Below, piece after piece: positions 1 to 7,781 of a stretch of 64,000 nt of DNA. The position numbers were made by a program, and so were the translations under genes. Every line of letters begins with the position of its first letter. Positions within the stretch are counted from its first letter, which is position 1. Under the pieces are notes generated by a model. The model saw nothing but the letters and a program-made list of their open reading frames with translations. It made no database searches and was not told the origin of the DNA. Source of the DNA: Collinsella sp. AK_207A (GTDB lineage Bacteria > Actinomycetota > Coriobacteriia > Coriobacteriales > Coriobacteriaceae); NCBI RefSeq assembly GCF_902501965.1, contig NZ_CABWID010000004.1:1-64000 (forward strand), written 5' to 3'.

Positions 1-298
1 CACTCAAAACTCGACTCTTGGTCACATCACTGCTGATACCTCTTGAATGGTATCTTCAATCTCCGTTCCTCGGCGAGGGCGTTCCCGCCCTTCGCCTCGC
101 AGTATCCGGTTCTGAAGGTTCCCGCCGTCCGGCCCCTCGCTTCCAGCTCGGCGCCGCGCGGCAGGGAGATATACTGCCACACGCCCCGGGCCCCGGGAAG
201 GGGCGGATCCGGTCTCCACGGTTTGCACACAAGTCGCATTTGAGATCCGCTGTCATCCTCGGGGTCTTCCCTTGCTAATATGGACCCGCTCCCCTCTC
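1..298. other. Intergenic stretch, nothing recognised
   Basis: I see no gene with family resemblance here. The short open frames on both strands overlap each other and look like chance. The one structured item is a stem at 72-96: GGCGAGGGCG, loop TTCC, then CGCCC-T-TCGCC. Read on the minus strand it would close a GGAA (GNRA-type) loop. The stretch lies downstream of ettA, so it may be transcribed 3' sequence. Confidence 0.4.
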
Positions 299-351
299 TG
301 TCAGATAAGGCTCGAAATCCTAAATTACGGGTTTTCGAGCCTTATCTGACA
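299..351. repeat. Perfect 19-bp inverted repeat, hairpin 1
   Basis: Arms TGTCAGATAAGGCTCGAAA (299-317) and its exact reverse complement (333-351) flank a 15-nt loop. It lies about 95 nt past the ettA stop and next to a related hairpin at 374-421 that shares the CAGATAAGG...CGAA arm motif. It may be part of the ettA terminator or a member of a dispersed repeat family. Confidence 0.75.
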
Positions 352-373
352 TGAGGCTATTTTATTGATTGAC

Positions 374-421
374 CAGATAAGGGCCGAACGTGCCGAAATT
401 GGACTTTTCGACCCTTACCTG
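374..421. terminator. Hairpin 2, likely ettA 3' end
   Basis: Arms CAGATAAGGGCCGAA (374-388) and TTCGACCCTTACCTG (407-421) pair over 15 bp with two non-Watson-Crick positions. Both of those become G.U pairs on one strand. The structure starts 23 nt beyond the ettA stop codon on the minus strand, the usual place for a terminator. It lacks a strong T tract. The arm sequence is a diverged copy of hairpin 1. Confidence 0.55.
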
Positions 422-444
422 ACATGTCGTCTCCCGAAACCGGG

Positions 445-2124
445 CTAGTCGCGCGTCAGCTTGCGGTGGATACGGTGCGGACGGGCGGCGTCCTCGCCCA
501 GGCGCGCCACGCGATTCTCCTGATAGGCCTCGAAGTTACCCTCGAACCAGTACCAGTTGCCCGGATTCTCGTCCGTGCCCTCCCAGGCCAGGATGTGCGT
601 GGCCACGCGATCGAGGAACATACGATCGTGGCTGATGACCACGGAACAGCCGGGAAACTCCAGCAGCGCGCTCTCCAGCGAGGAAAGGGTCTCCACGTCC
701 AGGTCGTTGGTCGGCTCGTCCAGAAGCAGCAGGTTACCGCCCTGCTTGAGGGTGAGCGCCAAGTTCAGGCGATTGCGCTCGCCGCCGGAGAGCACCCCCG
801 CGCGCTTCTGCTGGTCGGAACCCTTGAAGCCAAAGCTTGCCACGTACGCGCGGCTGGGGACCTCGCTCTCCCCCACCTGCATGACGTCGAGCCCGTCGGA
901 GACGACCTCCCACAGGTTCTTGTCTGGATCGATACCCGAGCGCATCTGGTCGACGTAGCTGATCTTCACCGTCTCGCCGATCTCCAGCTCGCCCGAGGTG
1001 AGCGGCTCCAGGCCGGTGATGCACTTGAAGAGCGTCGTCTTGCCCACGCCGTTGGGACCGATCACGCCCACGATGCCGTTGCGCGGCAGGCTGAACGAGA
1101 GGTCGTCGATGAGCACGCGGCCGTCGAACTCCTTGTGCAGGTGATGCGCCTCGAGCACCTTGGAACCCAGACGCGGGCCCACGGGGATACGGATGTCCGT
1201 GTAGTCGAGCTTCTGGCTGGCGCGCGCCTCGGCCTCCATCTCCTCGTAGCGAGCCAGACGGGCCTTGTTCTTGGCCTGGCGGGCCTTGGGCGAGCTGCGC
1301 ACCCAGTCGAGCTCGGCCCGCATGCGCTTGGCCAGGCGCTCGTCGCGCTGACCCTGGGCTTCGATACGCGCGGCCTTGGTGTCCAGATACGTTGAGTAGT
1401 TGCCCTTGTACGGATAGAGGTGACCGCGGTCCACCTCGCAGATCCAATCGGCAACGTTGTCCAGGAAGTAGCGGTCGTGGGTGACGGCGAGCACCGCGCC
1501 GGGGTACGTGTGCAGGAAGTGCTCGAGCCAGAGCACGGACTCGGCGTCCAGATGGTTGGTCGGCTCGTCAAGCAACAGCAGGTCGGGAGCCTCGAGCAGC
1601 AGCTTGCAGAGGGCGACGCGGCGACGCTCGCCACCGGAGAGCACGTTCACCGGCGTGTCGGAGTCGGGCAGCTGCAAGGCGTCCATGGCAACGGAAAGCT
1701 TGGAGTCGATATCCCAGCCGTCGGCGGCGTCGATCTCGTCCTGGAGCTTGCCCATCTCGGCCATGAGCGCGTCCATGTCCGCATCCGGATCGCACATCTC
1801 CTCGCCGATCTTGTTGAAGCGGTCGACCTTGGCGAGGATGTCGCCGAAGGCCTGGCGCACGTTCTCGATGACGGTGGCGTCGTCATCCAGCGGCGGCTCC
1901 TGCTGCAGAATGCCCACGGTGTAGCCGGGAGTGAGGCGAGCATCGCCGTTGGAGACCTCCTCTAAGCCGGCCATGATCTTGAGCAAGGTGGACTTGCCCA
2001 TGCCGTTGGGACCCACGACGCCGATCTTTGCGCCGGGATAGAAGGAGAGGGTCACGTCGTCGAGGATGACCTTGTCACCGTGCGCCTTGCGCGCTTGGTA
2101 CATCTGGTAGATAAACTCTGCCAC
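445..2124 (-). CDS. ettA: Energy-dependent translational throttle protein EttA (ABC-F ATPase)
   Basis: A 559-residue cytosolic ABC-F protein with two ATPase domains and no membrane segment. The first Walker A GPNGMGKST is near residues 38-46, with LSGGERRRV near 162 and LLLLDEPTNHLD near 182. A lysine- and arginine-rich linker (about 245-300) matches the P-site tRNA interaction motif region. The second Walker A GPNGVGKTT is near 356, with LSGGERNRL and LLLLDEPTNDLD after it. The family binds the ribosomal E site and gates entry into elongation according to energy charge. The length is typical for EttA. The start is GTG with AAGGAG nine nt upstream. It appears monocistronic, with hairpins downstream. 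EttA is preferred over Uup or antibiotic-resistance ABC-F because of the overall match, including the C-terminal FEAYQENRVARLG. Confidence 0.93.
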   Translation of the reverse strand: MAEFIYQMYQARKAHGDKVILDDVTLSFYPGAKIGVVGPNGMGKSTLLKIMAGLEEVSNGDARLTPGYTVGILQQEPPLDDDATVIENVRQAFGDILAKVDRFNKIGEEMCDPDADMDALMAEMGKLQDEIDAADGWDIDSKLSVAMDALQLPDSDTPVNVLSGGERRRVALCKLLLEAPDLLLLDEPTNHLDAESVLWLEHFLHTYPGAVLAVTHDRYFLDNVADWICEVDRGHLYPYKGNYSTYLDTKAARIEAQGQRDERLAKRMRAELDWVRSSPKARQAKNKARLARYEEMEAEARASQKLDYTDIRIPVGPRLGSKVLEAHHLHKEFDGRVLIDDLSFSLPRNGIVGVIGPNGVGKTTLFKCITGLEPLTSGELEIGETVKISYVDQMRSGIDPDKNLWEVVSDGLDVMQVGESEVPSRAYVASFGFKGSDQQKRAGVLSGGERNRLNLALTLKQGGNLLLLDEPTNDLDVETLSSLESALLEFPGCSVVISHDRMFLDRVATHILAWEGTDENPGNWYWFEGNFEAYQENRVARLGEDAARPHRIHRKLTRD

Positions 2125-2303
2125 TGTTCTTTTCTCCTTATCTAACTGCGGAAAGCCATTCTCATTTGCATTCTGAAGAAAAGCAGAGAAGTAAATCCGC
2201 GCGTTCTAATAGAAAGGGGCAGGTTGCCCACCCCCCCCTAATACTACCTGGGAAAAGTCCCCCAGAGCATATTTTGACCTGCGTACGCTAGTTTTCCGCA
2301 ACC

Positions 2304-3008
2304 TTAGCGAACGGCCCGCTGAGATTTACGCCACAACAGGTACGAGTAGACATACGAAGCCCCGGCAGACCCAAACGCCAGCACCGCAATCACTGCGGCC
2401 GTGACCTCACTCGAAAGCGCGCCGCCGGCAACGCCCATCACAATGAGGCCGACGCCCAGCACCATAAAGCAGGCGCCACCAAAACGCTGCGTGCGACGCC
2501 AGTTCTCGGGATCGGAAAGCGCCCAGGGTGTCTTGATGCCAAGCGTGTAGTTTTGCTTCACGCGCGGCAGATAGTTGCCCACGCCAATGAATAGCAATCC
2601 GACCGCACCGGACACCAGCAGGTTAACCGCGCCGGCCGCAGGCATAACACCCCACACCGTGAGCTCCCCCAGCCAGCTTATGCCGCACATGAACAGCGTA
2701 AAAGCGATCACGAAGCCCTGATAGAACCCGCCCGAGGTCCGATACGCCTCTCCCTTGGGGTCGATGCGCGGCACCACATAGAACAACGCGAGGAGCACTA
2801 GGGGCAACGCACCAAGCGCCGATGCCATCCAGCTAGGGCCCCAATCGTTAACGACGCCGTTCGCTCCCCAGTGCGTGGGAATCTGCGCGGGCAGACTCGG
2901 CATCACCAGGAGGTGCGCCGCAACGTTAACCACGCACAGCGCAGCAAGCACGACCCACACGCGAGGCGATACTCCCGTGCAGTGAATGCCCCTGTTTTCG
3001 CTATTCAT
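2304..3008 (-). CDS. SdpI-family integral membrane protein (immunity-like)
   Basis: About 234 residues with six hydrophobic segments. The N-terminal DUF1648-type segment PAQIPTHWGANGVVNDWG and the SdpI-type segment NYTLGIKTPWALSDPENW followed by RRTQR are both present. In Bacillus, SdpI gives immunity to the SdpC toxin and sequesters the ArsR-type repressor SdpR. Here the gene follows an ArsR-type repressor, and its ATG lies inside the repressor's last codons (ATGAATAG), so translation is probably coupled. The ATG at 3008 is chosen over the GTG at 3017 because GAAGGTGAT precedes it. No sdpC-like toxin gene is visible nearby, so a general envelope or autoregulatory role is equally possible. 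Confidence 0.82.
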   Translation of the reverse strand: MNSENRGIHCTGVSPRVWVVLAALCVVNVAAHLLVMPSLPAQIPTHWGANGVVNDWGPSWMASALGALPLVLLALFYVVPRIDPKGEAYRTSGGFYQGFVIAFTLFMCGISWLGELTVWGVMPAAGAVNLLVSGAVGLLFIGVGNYLPRVKQNYTLGIKTPWALSDPENWRRTQRFGGACFMVLGVGLIVMGVAGGALSSEVTAAVIAVLAFGSAGASYVYSYLLWRKSQRAVR

Positions 3009-3279
3009 TCTTATCACCTTCAGTGTTGGTAAACCCCATAAACCAGCCGATCAAATCCTGCATGACGGTGGTGTTTAAGCTGTATACGATATTTTGACCA
3101 TGACGCTCATCGGTCACCAGGCCAGCATTCTTAAGCGTCGCCAAATGGTGGCTTAAAGACGGCTTGCTGATATCGAAATGCTCAGCAAGCTCCCCCGCCG
3201 TGCAATTGCCCTCTCGCAGCAGCTCCAAAATACGTCGTCGCGTTGGGTCAGCCAGCGCCTTAAAACCCTCCCCCGGCAT
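3001..3279 (-). CDS. ArsR/SdpR-family winged-helix repressor
   Basis: A 92-residue DNA-binding protein. FKALADPTRRRILELL opens the winged helix, and the recognition helix lies in ISKPSLSHHLATLKNAGLV. No ArsR metal-site cysteine motif (CxCxxC) is present, which points to the SdpR/autorepressor type rather than a metal sensor. The ATG at 3279 is preferred over the upstream start at 3300 because AAAGGAGG sits five nt before it. It is first in a two-gene operon with the SdpI-like gene. Its own promoter at 3314-3343 carries an inverted repeat over the -35 region, consistent with autoregulation. Confidence 0.85.
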   Translation of the reverse strand: MPGEGFKALADPTRRRILELLREGNCTAGELAEHFDISKPSLSHHLATLKNAGLVTDERHGQNIVYSLNTTVMQDLIGWFMGFTNTEGDKNE

Positions 3280-3313
3280 AGAACCTCCTTTCGCAATCAC
3301 CTACGACGCGCAC

Positions 3314-3343
3314 ACTATACTCGATATTTAGATGTCTGTCTAA
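3314..3343 (-). promoter_or_regulatory. Promoter and putative operator of the sdpRI-like operon
   Basis: On the minus strand TTAGAC (3343-3338) and TATAGT (3319-3314) are separated by 18 nt. This fits a sigma-70 type promoter starting about 30 nt before the repressor RBS. The -35 hexamer is part of the inverted repeat TTAGA-N6-TCTAA (3328-3343) in an AT-rich patch, so a bound ArsR-type repressor would block the promoter. Confidence 0.55.
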
Positions 3344-3578
3344 TTATCTAATCTTAAAGTCATAATAGTAGCCGCCCCCGCGTAATGCGAAGACGACCAC
3401 TTCTCACGCTACAAACGTGTTTTGGAGTTGGCCAACCCACCGCAACGGGTGCCCTCTGCTTCGATCTTATGCGAATGCCAGCATCATTTAACAAGCCCCT
3501 CGGCCTCAAACGGAATCGTGACAATACCTATAAAGGCGATAGCTAAAACACGATTCGCTTCCCCATCGGAGGATCAAC

Positions 3579-3975
3579 ATAACCGAAAACGCAGATGCCG
3601 CCCCTGTCGAGACGCGCGACAGCAAGCTTGAAATCACCATGGGCCGCGAAGCCCTCGACAGGCTCGCCGATGCCACGGTACTCGTACTCGGCTGCGGCGG
3701 CATGGGCTCCAACTGCTGCGAGGCGCGCCCGCAGCAGAATCGGCCATTATATAATTCTGGACAAAGACGTCATCGCGCCTAGCAATATCAACCGCCAGGC
3801 CATCGCCTTCCGAAGCACCATCGGCAAGCGCAAAGTGGACGTCATGGAAGCCATGATCCACGACATCAACCCCGCCGCTTCCGTCATCAAACGCACCGAA
3901 TACCTGTTCACTGATAACATCGACGAGTTCTTCGCCAGCGTTTTGGAGCAGCCGGGCGGCAAGCTCGACACGTCG
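3579..3975 (+). pseudogene. Decayed tcdA-like (ThiF/E1-like) gene
   Basis: A broken copy of the tRNA threonylcarbamoyladenosine dehydratase family. GGAGG at 3568-3572 is followed after six nt by ATA where an ATG is expected. The frame then reads LADATVLVLGCGGMGSNCCEA, the Rossmann nucleotide-binding start. Near 3724-3730 the reading shifts frame, as if two bases were lost or one gained. It continues HYIILDKDVIAPSNINRQ to about LEQPGGKLD at 3970. Homology stops there, directly at the 3' end of the convergent tatD gene. The C-terminal half is missing. It parallels, but is clearly diverged from, the intact minus-strand tcdA at 4796-5593, so it is not a recent tandem duplicate. Confidence 0.85.
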
Positions 3976-3989
3976 TCTTGGGGCGAGGT

Positions 3990-4799
3990 TCAGAGATCGA
4001 GCAGGCGGAAGCTGGTTTGTGCGATGAGGGCGGCGAGTTCGGCGCGCTCGCTGCCGCGAAGCCCCGCAAGCTGGTCGAGGGTCCGCTCGAGCGCGAAGGC
4101 GATCTGGTCGGCCGGGCAGGGCGTATCGAGCTTGGGCGGGTAGTCGGTCTCGAGCAGCAGGCGGTCCTCGGGCAGCTGGCGCGCATACTCCCGACCTTTG
4201 CGCGTGGCGAGCATCATCTCGTTCACCGAGAAATAGCAGCCGAGTCGTCGTGCCCGGGCAAGCTCATCGCTTGTACCGGAAAACCAATGGAAGACGCAAG
4301 CAGCATGGCCTGTCAGCCCGAAGCGCTCGAGCACGTCGAGTACCTCGCCCGCGGCATGAACGGCATGGATGGAGAAAACGCGACCGTCCACCGCGCGCTC
4401 GGCACAGGTCTGGCAGATCCACTTGAACGCCTCGAACTGCTCGGCACGCGAACCTGTGTGGACGCGGCCGAAGTCCAGCCCTACTTCGCCGACCCAGCGG
4501 CTGCGCGCCGCCATGCTCGCCGCACGGGCAGCATCCTCCGCATTGCAGCTTCCATCGTCGATCCACCAGGGATGCAGGCCCGCTCCTATGCGCACGTTGG
4601 GACACGTGTCCAGGATCCGTTTCGCCCGCTCGGAGTCGTCGGGGCAGACTGGCGCGCAGAACAGCGCCAAGCCGAGGGCCTCGGCATCGCGCGCCACGAA
4701 CGCGGCATCTGCGATGCGGTCCAGATGGCAGTGCATGTCGTACAAGCGATAGCGCGGCGTGCGTTCCCCGGACTGCGCCCTGCCCGCCACGGTAATCAC
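3990..4799 (-). CDS. TatD-family metal-dependent hydrolase
   Basis: About 269 residues with a TIM-barrel amidohydrolase signature: DMHCHLDR at the first strand, GAGLHPWW, VGEVGLDFG (metal glutamate), SIHAVHAAGEVL, HWFSGT and LLETDYPP. The TatD family contains Mg-dependent 3'-5' exonucleases and D-tyrosyl-tRNA deacylase-like enzymes, so the substrate cannot be assigned. GTG at 4799 overlaps the tcdA stop by four bases (GTGA); a GTG at 4790 is the alternative. It is translationally coupled behind tcdA. Its 3' end abuts the tcdA remnant of the opposite strand. Confidence 0.82.
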   Translation of the reverse strand: MITVAGRAQSGERTPRYRLYDMHCHLDRIADAAFVARDAEALGLALFCAPVCPDDSERAKRILDTCPNVRIGAGLHPWWIDDGSCNAEDAARAASMAARSRWVGEVGLDFGRVHTGSRAEQFEAFKWICQTCAERAVDGRVFSIHAVHAAGEVLDVLERFGLTGHAACVFHWFSGTSDELARARRLGCYFSVNEMMLATRKGREYARQLPEDRLLLETDYPPKLDTPCPADQIAFALERTLDQLAGLRGSERAELAALIAQTSFRLLDL

Positions 4800-5593
4800 C
4801 GCCTGCCGGCCCGCGAGCCTTGCAGCGCCACGCCGTCGCTGCGCACGGAATCGGCTCCCACGCCCGTGATCTGACGGATCACGTAACCGGCGATGGTCTG
4901 CCCCATGATAGGCGGCATGTAGGGCATGGTCCCCATCCCGCTGCGCTCGCGCCGCTCCGTTCCCGGCTTGGAGGTGGCAGCCTTCACTTCCTCGCAGGAA
5001 TAGAGCACCGTCAGATGGCGGATGCCCCGGCGGCGGCACTCCTTGCGCATGATGCGGGAGAGCCGGCAGTTCACCGTATCGTAGATGTCGGCCACGCGCA
5101 GGCACTCCGGATGCAGCTTCATCGCCCCGCCCATGCTGCTGATGAGGCTGAAGCCGCGCTCCTCGGCGAGTTGCGCCAGGGCGAGCTTGGTGGAGATGGT
5201 GTCGATCGCGTCCACCACGAAGTCAACGCGCCCGCCAAGTTCGGCGATGACGCCGTCAACCACCTCGGCCACGTTCTCGGCCAAGACGAAGTCGTCGCGG
5301 ATAATCACGCGGGCGGAGGGGTTGATGTCGAGCACCATGCCGCGCATGACATCGGCTTTCTTTTTGCCGATGGTACTCGTGAAGGCGATTGCCTGACGGT
5401 TGAGGTTGCTCGGCGAAACCACATCGCGGTCCACGAGCGCGAGCGTCCCCACGCCGCCGCGCGCGAGCGCCTCCACGCACGAGGAGCCGACGCCGCCACA
5501 GCCGAGCACCAGCACGCGGGCCTGGGCCAAACGGTCCACGCCCTCCTCCCCCAACACGGGAATGAGCTTGGTCGTGGGGGTGTCTTCTGCCAT
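4796..5593 (-). CDS. tcdA: tRNA threonylcarbamoyladenosine dehydratase (ThiF/E1-like)
   Basis: 265 residues, cytosolic. The family ATP-dependently cyclises t6A37 of tRNA to ct6A. Visible elements are the nucleotide-binding loop VLVLGCGGVGSSCVEALAR (about residues 28-46), DRDVVSPSNLNRQ with the ATP-contacting arginine, and the conserved FVVDAIDT and SSMGGA segments. ATG at 5593 has GAAAGGA upstream. It heads a two-gene unit with tatD. An older, ruined copy lies just beyond tatD on the opposite strand. A generic ThiF/MoeB activator is the alternative, but no sulfur-carrier partner is adjacent. Confidence 0.85.
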   Translation of the reverse strand: MAEDTPTTKLIPVLGEEGVDRLAQARVLVLGCGGVGSSCVEALARGGVGTLALVDRDVVSPSNLNRQAIAFTSTIGKKKADVMRGMVLDINPSARVIIRDDFVLAENVAEVVDGVIAELGGRVDFVVDAIDTISTKLALAQLAEERGFSLISSMGGAMKLHPECLRVADIYDTVNCRLSRIMRKECRRRGIRHLTVLYSCEEVKAATSKPGTERRERSGMGTMPYMPPIMGQTIAGYVIRQITGVGADSVRSDGVALQGSRAGRR

Positions 5594-5615
5594 GGGCGTC
5601 CTTTCAACGCTGAAC

Positions 5616-5642
5616 GGTACATTGGGACTGTCCCACTGTACC
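5616..5642. repeat. 12-bp inverted repeat between HAD gene and tcdA
   Basis: GGTACATTGGGA (5616-5627) pairs with TCCCACTGTACC (5631-5642) with one mismatch and a 3-nt loop. It begins two bases past the stop of the upstream HAD gene on the minus strand and ends just before the tcdA RBS. It could attenuate read-through or be a small dispersed palindrome. Confidence 0.6.
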
Positions 5643-5644
5643 AG

Positions 5645-6478
5645 TTACAGGAGTTTCTCCAGTGCGGCGGCGACGCCCTCGTCGTTGTTGGAGAGGGTCA
5701 CCATGTCGGCTGCTTGCTTGAGTTCGGGAATCGCGTTGCCCATGGCCACGCCCGTACCCGCGAAGCGGATCATCGCCAAATCGTTCTGACCGTCGCCGAA
5801 GGCCACGAGCTCGGAGGCATCGATTCCCCGGCGAGGCAGCGCGCCCGCGAGCGCGCGACCCTTGTCGATACCAGGCGCGGTGAACTCAAAGTAGAAATCC
5901 GCCGTGAACATGCCCGAGAGCCTGCCCTTGAACGGCTCGTACATCTCGCGCCAATGCTCCTGAAGATAGGTATCGGTGCCGGCGGTGAGGATCTTGCTCT
6001 CCGGCCCGTGGCAGAACTCCGCCAAATCGCCCACCTCGCGCACGAGCAGGTCGCAGGCACGCGCCTCGTAGCGGATGATGTTCACCGGCTTGCCGCGGTG
6101 GTAGATGGGGCCGGCGAAGGCGTCGGTCACGCAGAGCTCGCGGCCGTGCGTCACCATGGGGATGACGTCGAAGCGCTTCATGTGGGAGAGCACCGAGCGT
6201 ACCTCGTCCGCTGTCATGGCCTGGTCGAAGAGGATCTCGTCCGTGGTGGCATCGATGACGCGGGCACCGTTGAACGAGATGAGCAGGCCGTGGTGCCGGT
6301 CGAGTTCGAGCTCGGCCGCCAGGCCCTTGAGCCCATAGGCGGGCCGGCCGCTCGCGAGGATGACGGTGATGCCGGCCTCCTGCGCCGCGAGCAGCACCTG
6401 CTTCGTGCGCCGGGGGATCACCTTCTTGTCCGTGGTCAGCGTGCCGTCTATGTCGAGCGCTATCGCCTTGATAGCCAT
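5645..6478 (-). CDS. Cof-type HAD phosphatase
   Basis: 277 residues with HAD motif I ALDIDGTLT, motif II in VILASGRP and motif IV AFGDGQNDLAMI. A long type C2 cap domain lies between, as in Cof/YidA-like sugar-phosphate or flavin-nucleotide phosphatases. ATG at 6478 has GAGGGG nine nt upstream. The alternative ATG at 6487 overlaps the preceding stop by four bases, so coupling to the upstream HAD gene is likely either way. The substrate cannot be told from sequence. Confidence 0.85.
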   Translation of the reverse strand: MAIKAIALDIDGTLTTDKKVIPRRTKQVLLAAQEAGITVILASGRPAYGLKGLAAELELDRHHGLLISFNGARVIDATTDEILFDQAMTADEVRSVLSHMKRFDVIPMVTHGRELCVTDAFAGPIYHRGKPVNIIRYEARACDLLVREVGDLAEFCHGPESKILTAGTDTYLQEHWREMYEPFKGRLSGMFTADFYFEFTAPGIDKGRALAGALPRRGIDASELVAFGDGQNDLAMIRFAGTGVAMGNAIPELKQAADMVTLSNNDEGVAAALEKLL

Positions 6479-6483
6479 GCGAA

Positions 6484-7188
6484 TCATCCCCTCACCCGCG
6501 GTGCGCGGGAGCCCTCTCCCCGCACCATAAGCAAATCCGGAATCTGGTCGATGATACTATCCGCCCCGGCTTGGCTGAACCCAAATCGCTCCTCGCGCTT
6601 GGCGATGACCGTGAGGCCCGCTCGCTTGCCGGCCGTGATGCCGGGCACGGAATCCTCTACGCAGCAGCAAACGCTCGCGGGCAGGCCGAGTACCTCTAGG
6701 GTGTGCAGATAGATCTCGGGATCGGGCTTGCTCTCGCGGAACTGCTCGCCCGAGGTGACCACCTCGAAGCGGTCGAGGATGCCGCAGGCCGCAAGCACCT
6801 CGTGAATGTTCTTCAGCTGCGACGACGACGCTACTGCGAGCCGGACGCCCCGGGCTGCCAGAACGTCGAGTGTCTCGGGCACGCTGGGATTCATCAGCGC
6901 GGCGTAGTCGATGGACCGCTTGTCCTCCCACGCGCGCTCCCGCGCCAGCGCCTCGTCCTCGGAGAGGTCAACGCCCACGCGCCGCCACCAATCGCGCATA
7001 CTCGCGCGAAACACCTGATGCGAGGCACCGACCATGCCGTGAATCTCCTCAAGGGGCACCGGCATGCCGTGCTCCGCCGCGTAATCCACGAGCATCTGCG
7101 CATAGTAGAACTCGGTATCCACCAGCACGCCATCCATATCGAAGATGACGGCGGCGAAGGGGAACGTCTCCGATGACTGGTCGGTCAT
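6484..7188 (-). CDS. HAD phosphatase, beta-phosphoglucomutase-like
   Basis: 234 residues. Motif I is VIFDMDGVLVDTE, followed by a helical C1 cap. Motif II is AVASSS, motif III is the lysine in RESKPDPEIY, and motif IV is CCCVEDSVPGI. This is the subfamily IA pattern of beta-phosphoglucomutase and many sugar-phosphate phosphatases. The start is ATG with GGAAGG nearby. It is transcribed into the Cof-type gene with a stop/start overlap. The N-terminus resembles the truncated HAD fragment at 31116-31244, though they are different genes. Confidence 0.83.
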   Translation of the reverse strand: MTDQSSETFPFAAVIFDMDGVLVDTEFYYAQMLVDYAAEHGMPVPLEEIHGMVGASHQVFRASMRDWWRRVGVDLSEDEALARERAWEDKRSIDYAALMNPSVPETLDVLAARGVRLAVASSSQLKNIHEVLAACGILDRFEVVTSGEQFRESKPDPEIYLHTLEVLGLPASVCCCVEDSVPGITAGKRAGLTVIAKREERFGFSQAGADSIIDQIPDLLMVRGEGSRAPRVRG

Positions 7189-7255
7189 AATATCCTTCCC
7201 GGCGCGAGTCCGCGCCGCACTTCACGCATCGGGCGAATCAATCGAGCGCGAGGCC

Positions 7256-7693
7256 CTACTCCCCGCGCTGGATCTCGAGCTCGATCTCGGGGATGCGGGC
7301 AAGGTCCGCGAGCGTCACGCTATCCACGTAGGTGTCGATGGCATCCTCGAGGCCCGTCCAGAACTTGACGGTGGAGCAGAGGTCAGAGCGCAGGCACGAA
7401 CCCTCAAGGCCCTCGCATGCCACGGGTGCGGTGTCCCCCTCCGCCGCACGGAGGATGTCGCCGGCGGTCATCTGATCCGCGGGCCGGCTCAGCACGTAGC
7501 CGCCGCCCTTGCCGCGCACGCTGTCCAGCAGGCCGGCCTGCATGAGCGGGCGCACGAGCTGCTCCAGGTACTTGAGCGAGATATGCTCGCGCTCGGCAAC
7601 CTCGCGCAGGCTGATGCGCCCCTCGCGATCGCCGAAAGCAGCGATGTAGATCATGAGCCGAAGGGCATAACGACCCTTGGACGAAACGAGCAT
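7256..7693 (-). CDS. Rrf2-family transcriptional regulator with Fe-S-type cysteines
   Basis: 145 residues, a winged-helix dimer type. MLVSSKGRYALRLMIYIA is the typical start, and ISLKYLEQLVRPLMQAGLLDSVRGKGGGYVL carries the recognition helix and wing. Three cysteines (CEGLEGSC, then LRSDLC) sit where IscR, NsrR and RsrR bind a [2Fe-2S] or [4Fe-4S] cluster, and SVTLADL closes the domain. GGTGGGAG precedes the ATG at 7693. It lies 88 nt downstream of metY on the same strand. Likely targets are the SUF operon at 13.5-18.8 kb or the metY/ABC run. CymR-type cysteine repressors lack this cysteine set, so an Fe-S or redox sensor is favoured. Confidence 0.85.
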   Translation of the reverse strand: MLVSSKGRYALRLMIYIAAFGDREGRISLREVAEREHISLKYLEQLVRPLMQAGLLDSVRGKGGGYVLSRPADQMTAGDILRAAEGDTAPVACEGLEGSCLRSDLCSTVKFWTGLEDAIDTYVDSVTLADLARIPEIELEIQRGE

Positions 7694-7781
7694 CCGAACT
7701 CCCACCAAAACGGAACGCGGGACCCTTGCGGCCCCGCCGTCCCCTCGATTGTACCTCGAGACACCCGTACGGGCGCCCCCG

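Noticed and set aside
2304-3279. Bacteriocin (SdpC-type) operon
   Set aside because: Only the repressor and immunity-like genes are present. No toxin or processing genes (SdpA/B/C-like) lie on either side.
3990-5105. 371-residue TatD protein
   Set aside because: The upstream 100 residues are the out-of-frame reading of tcdA. TatD homology begins at YDMHCHLDR, and a GTG overlaps the tcdA stop.
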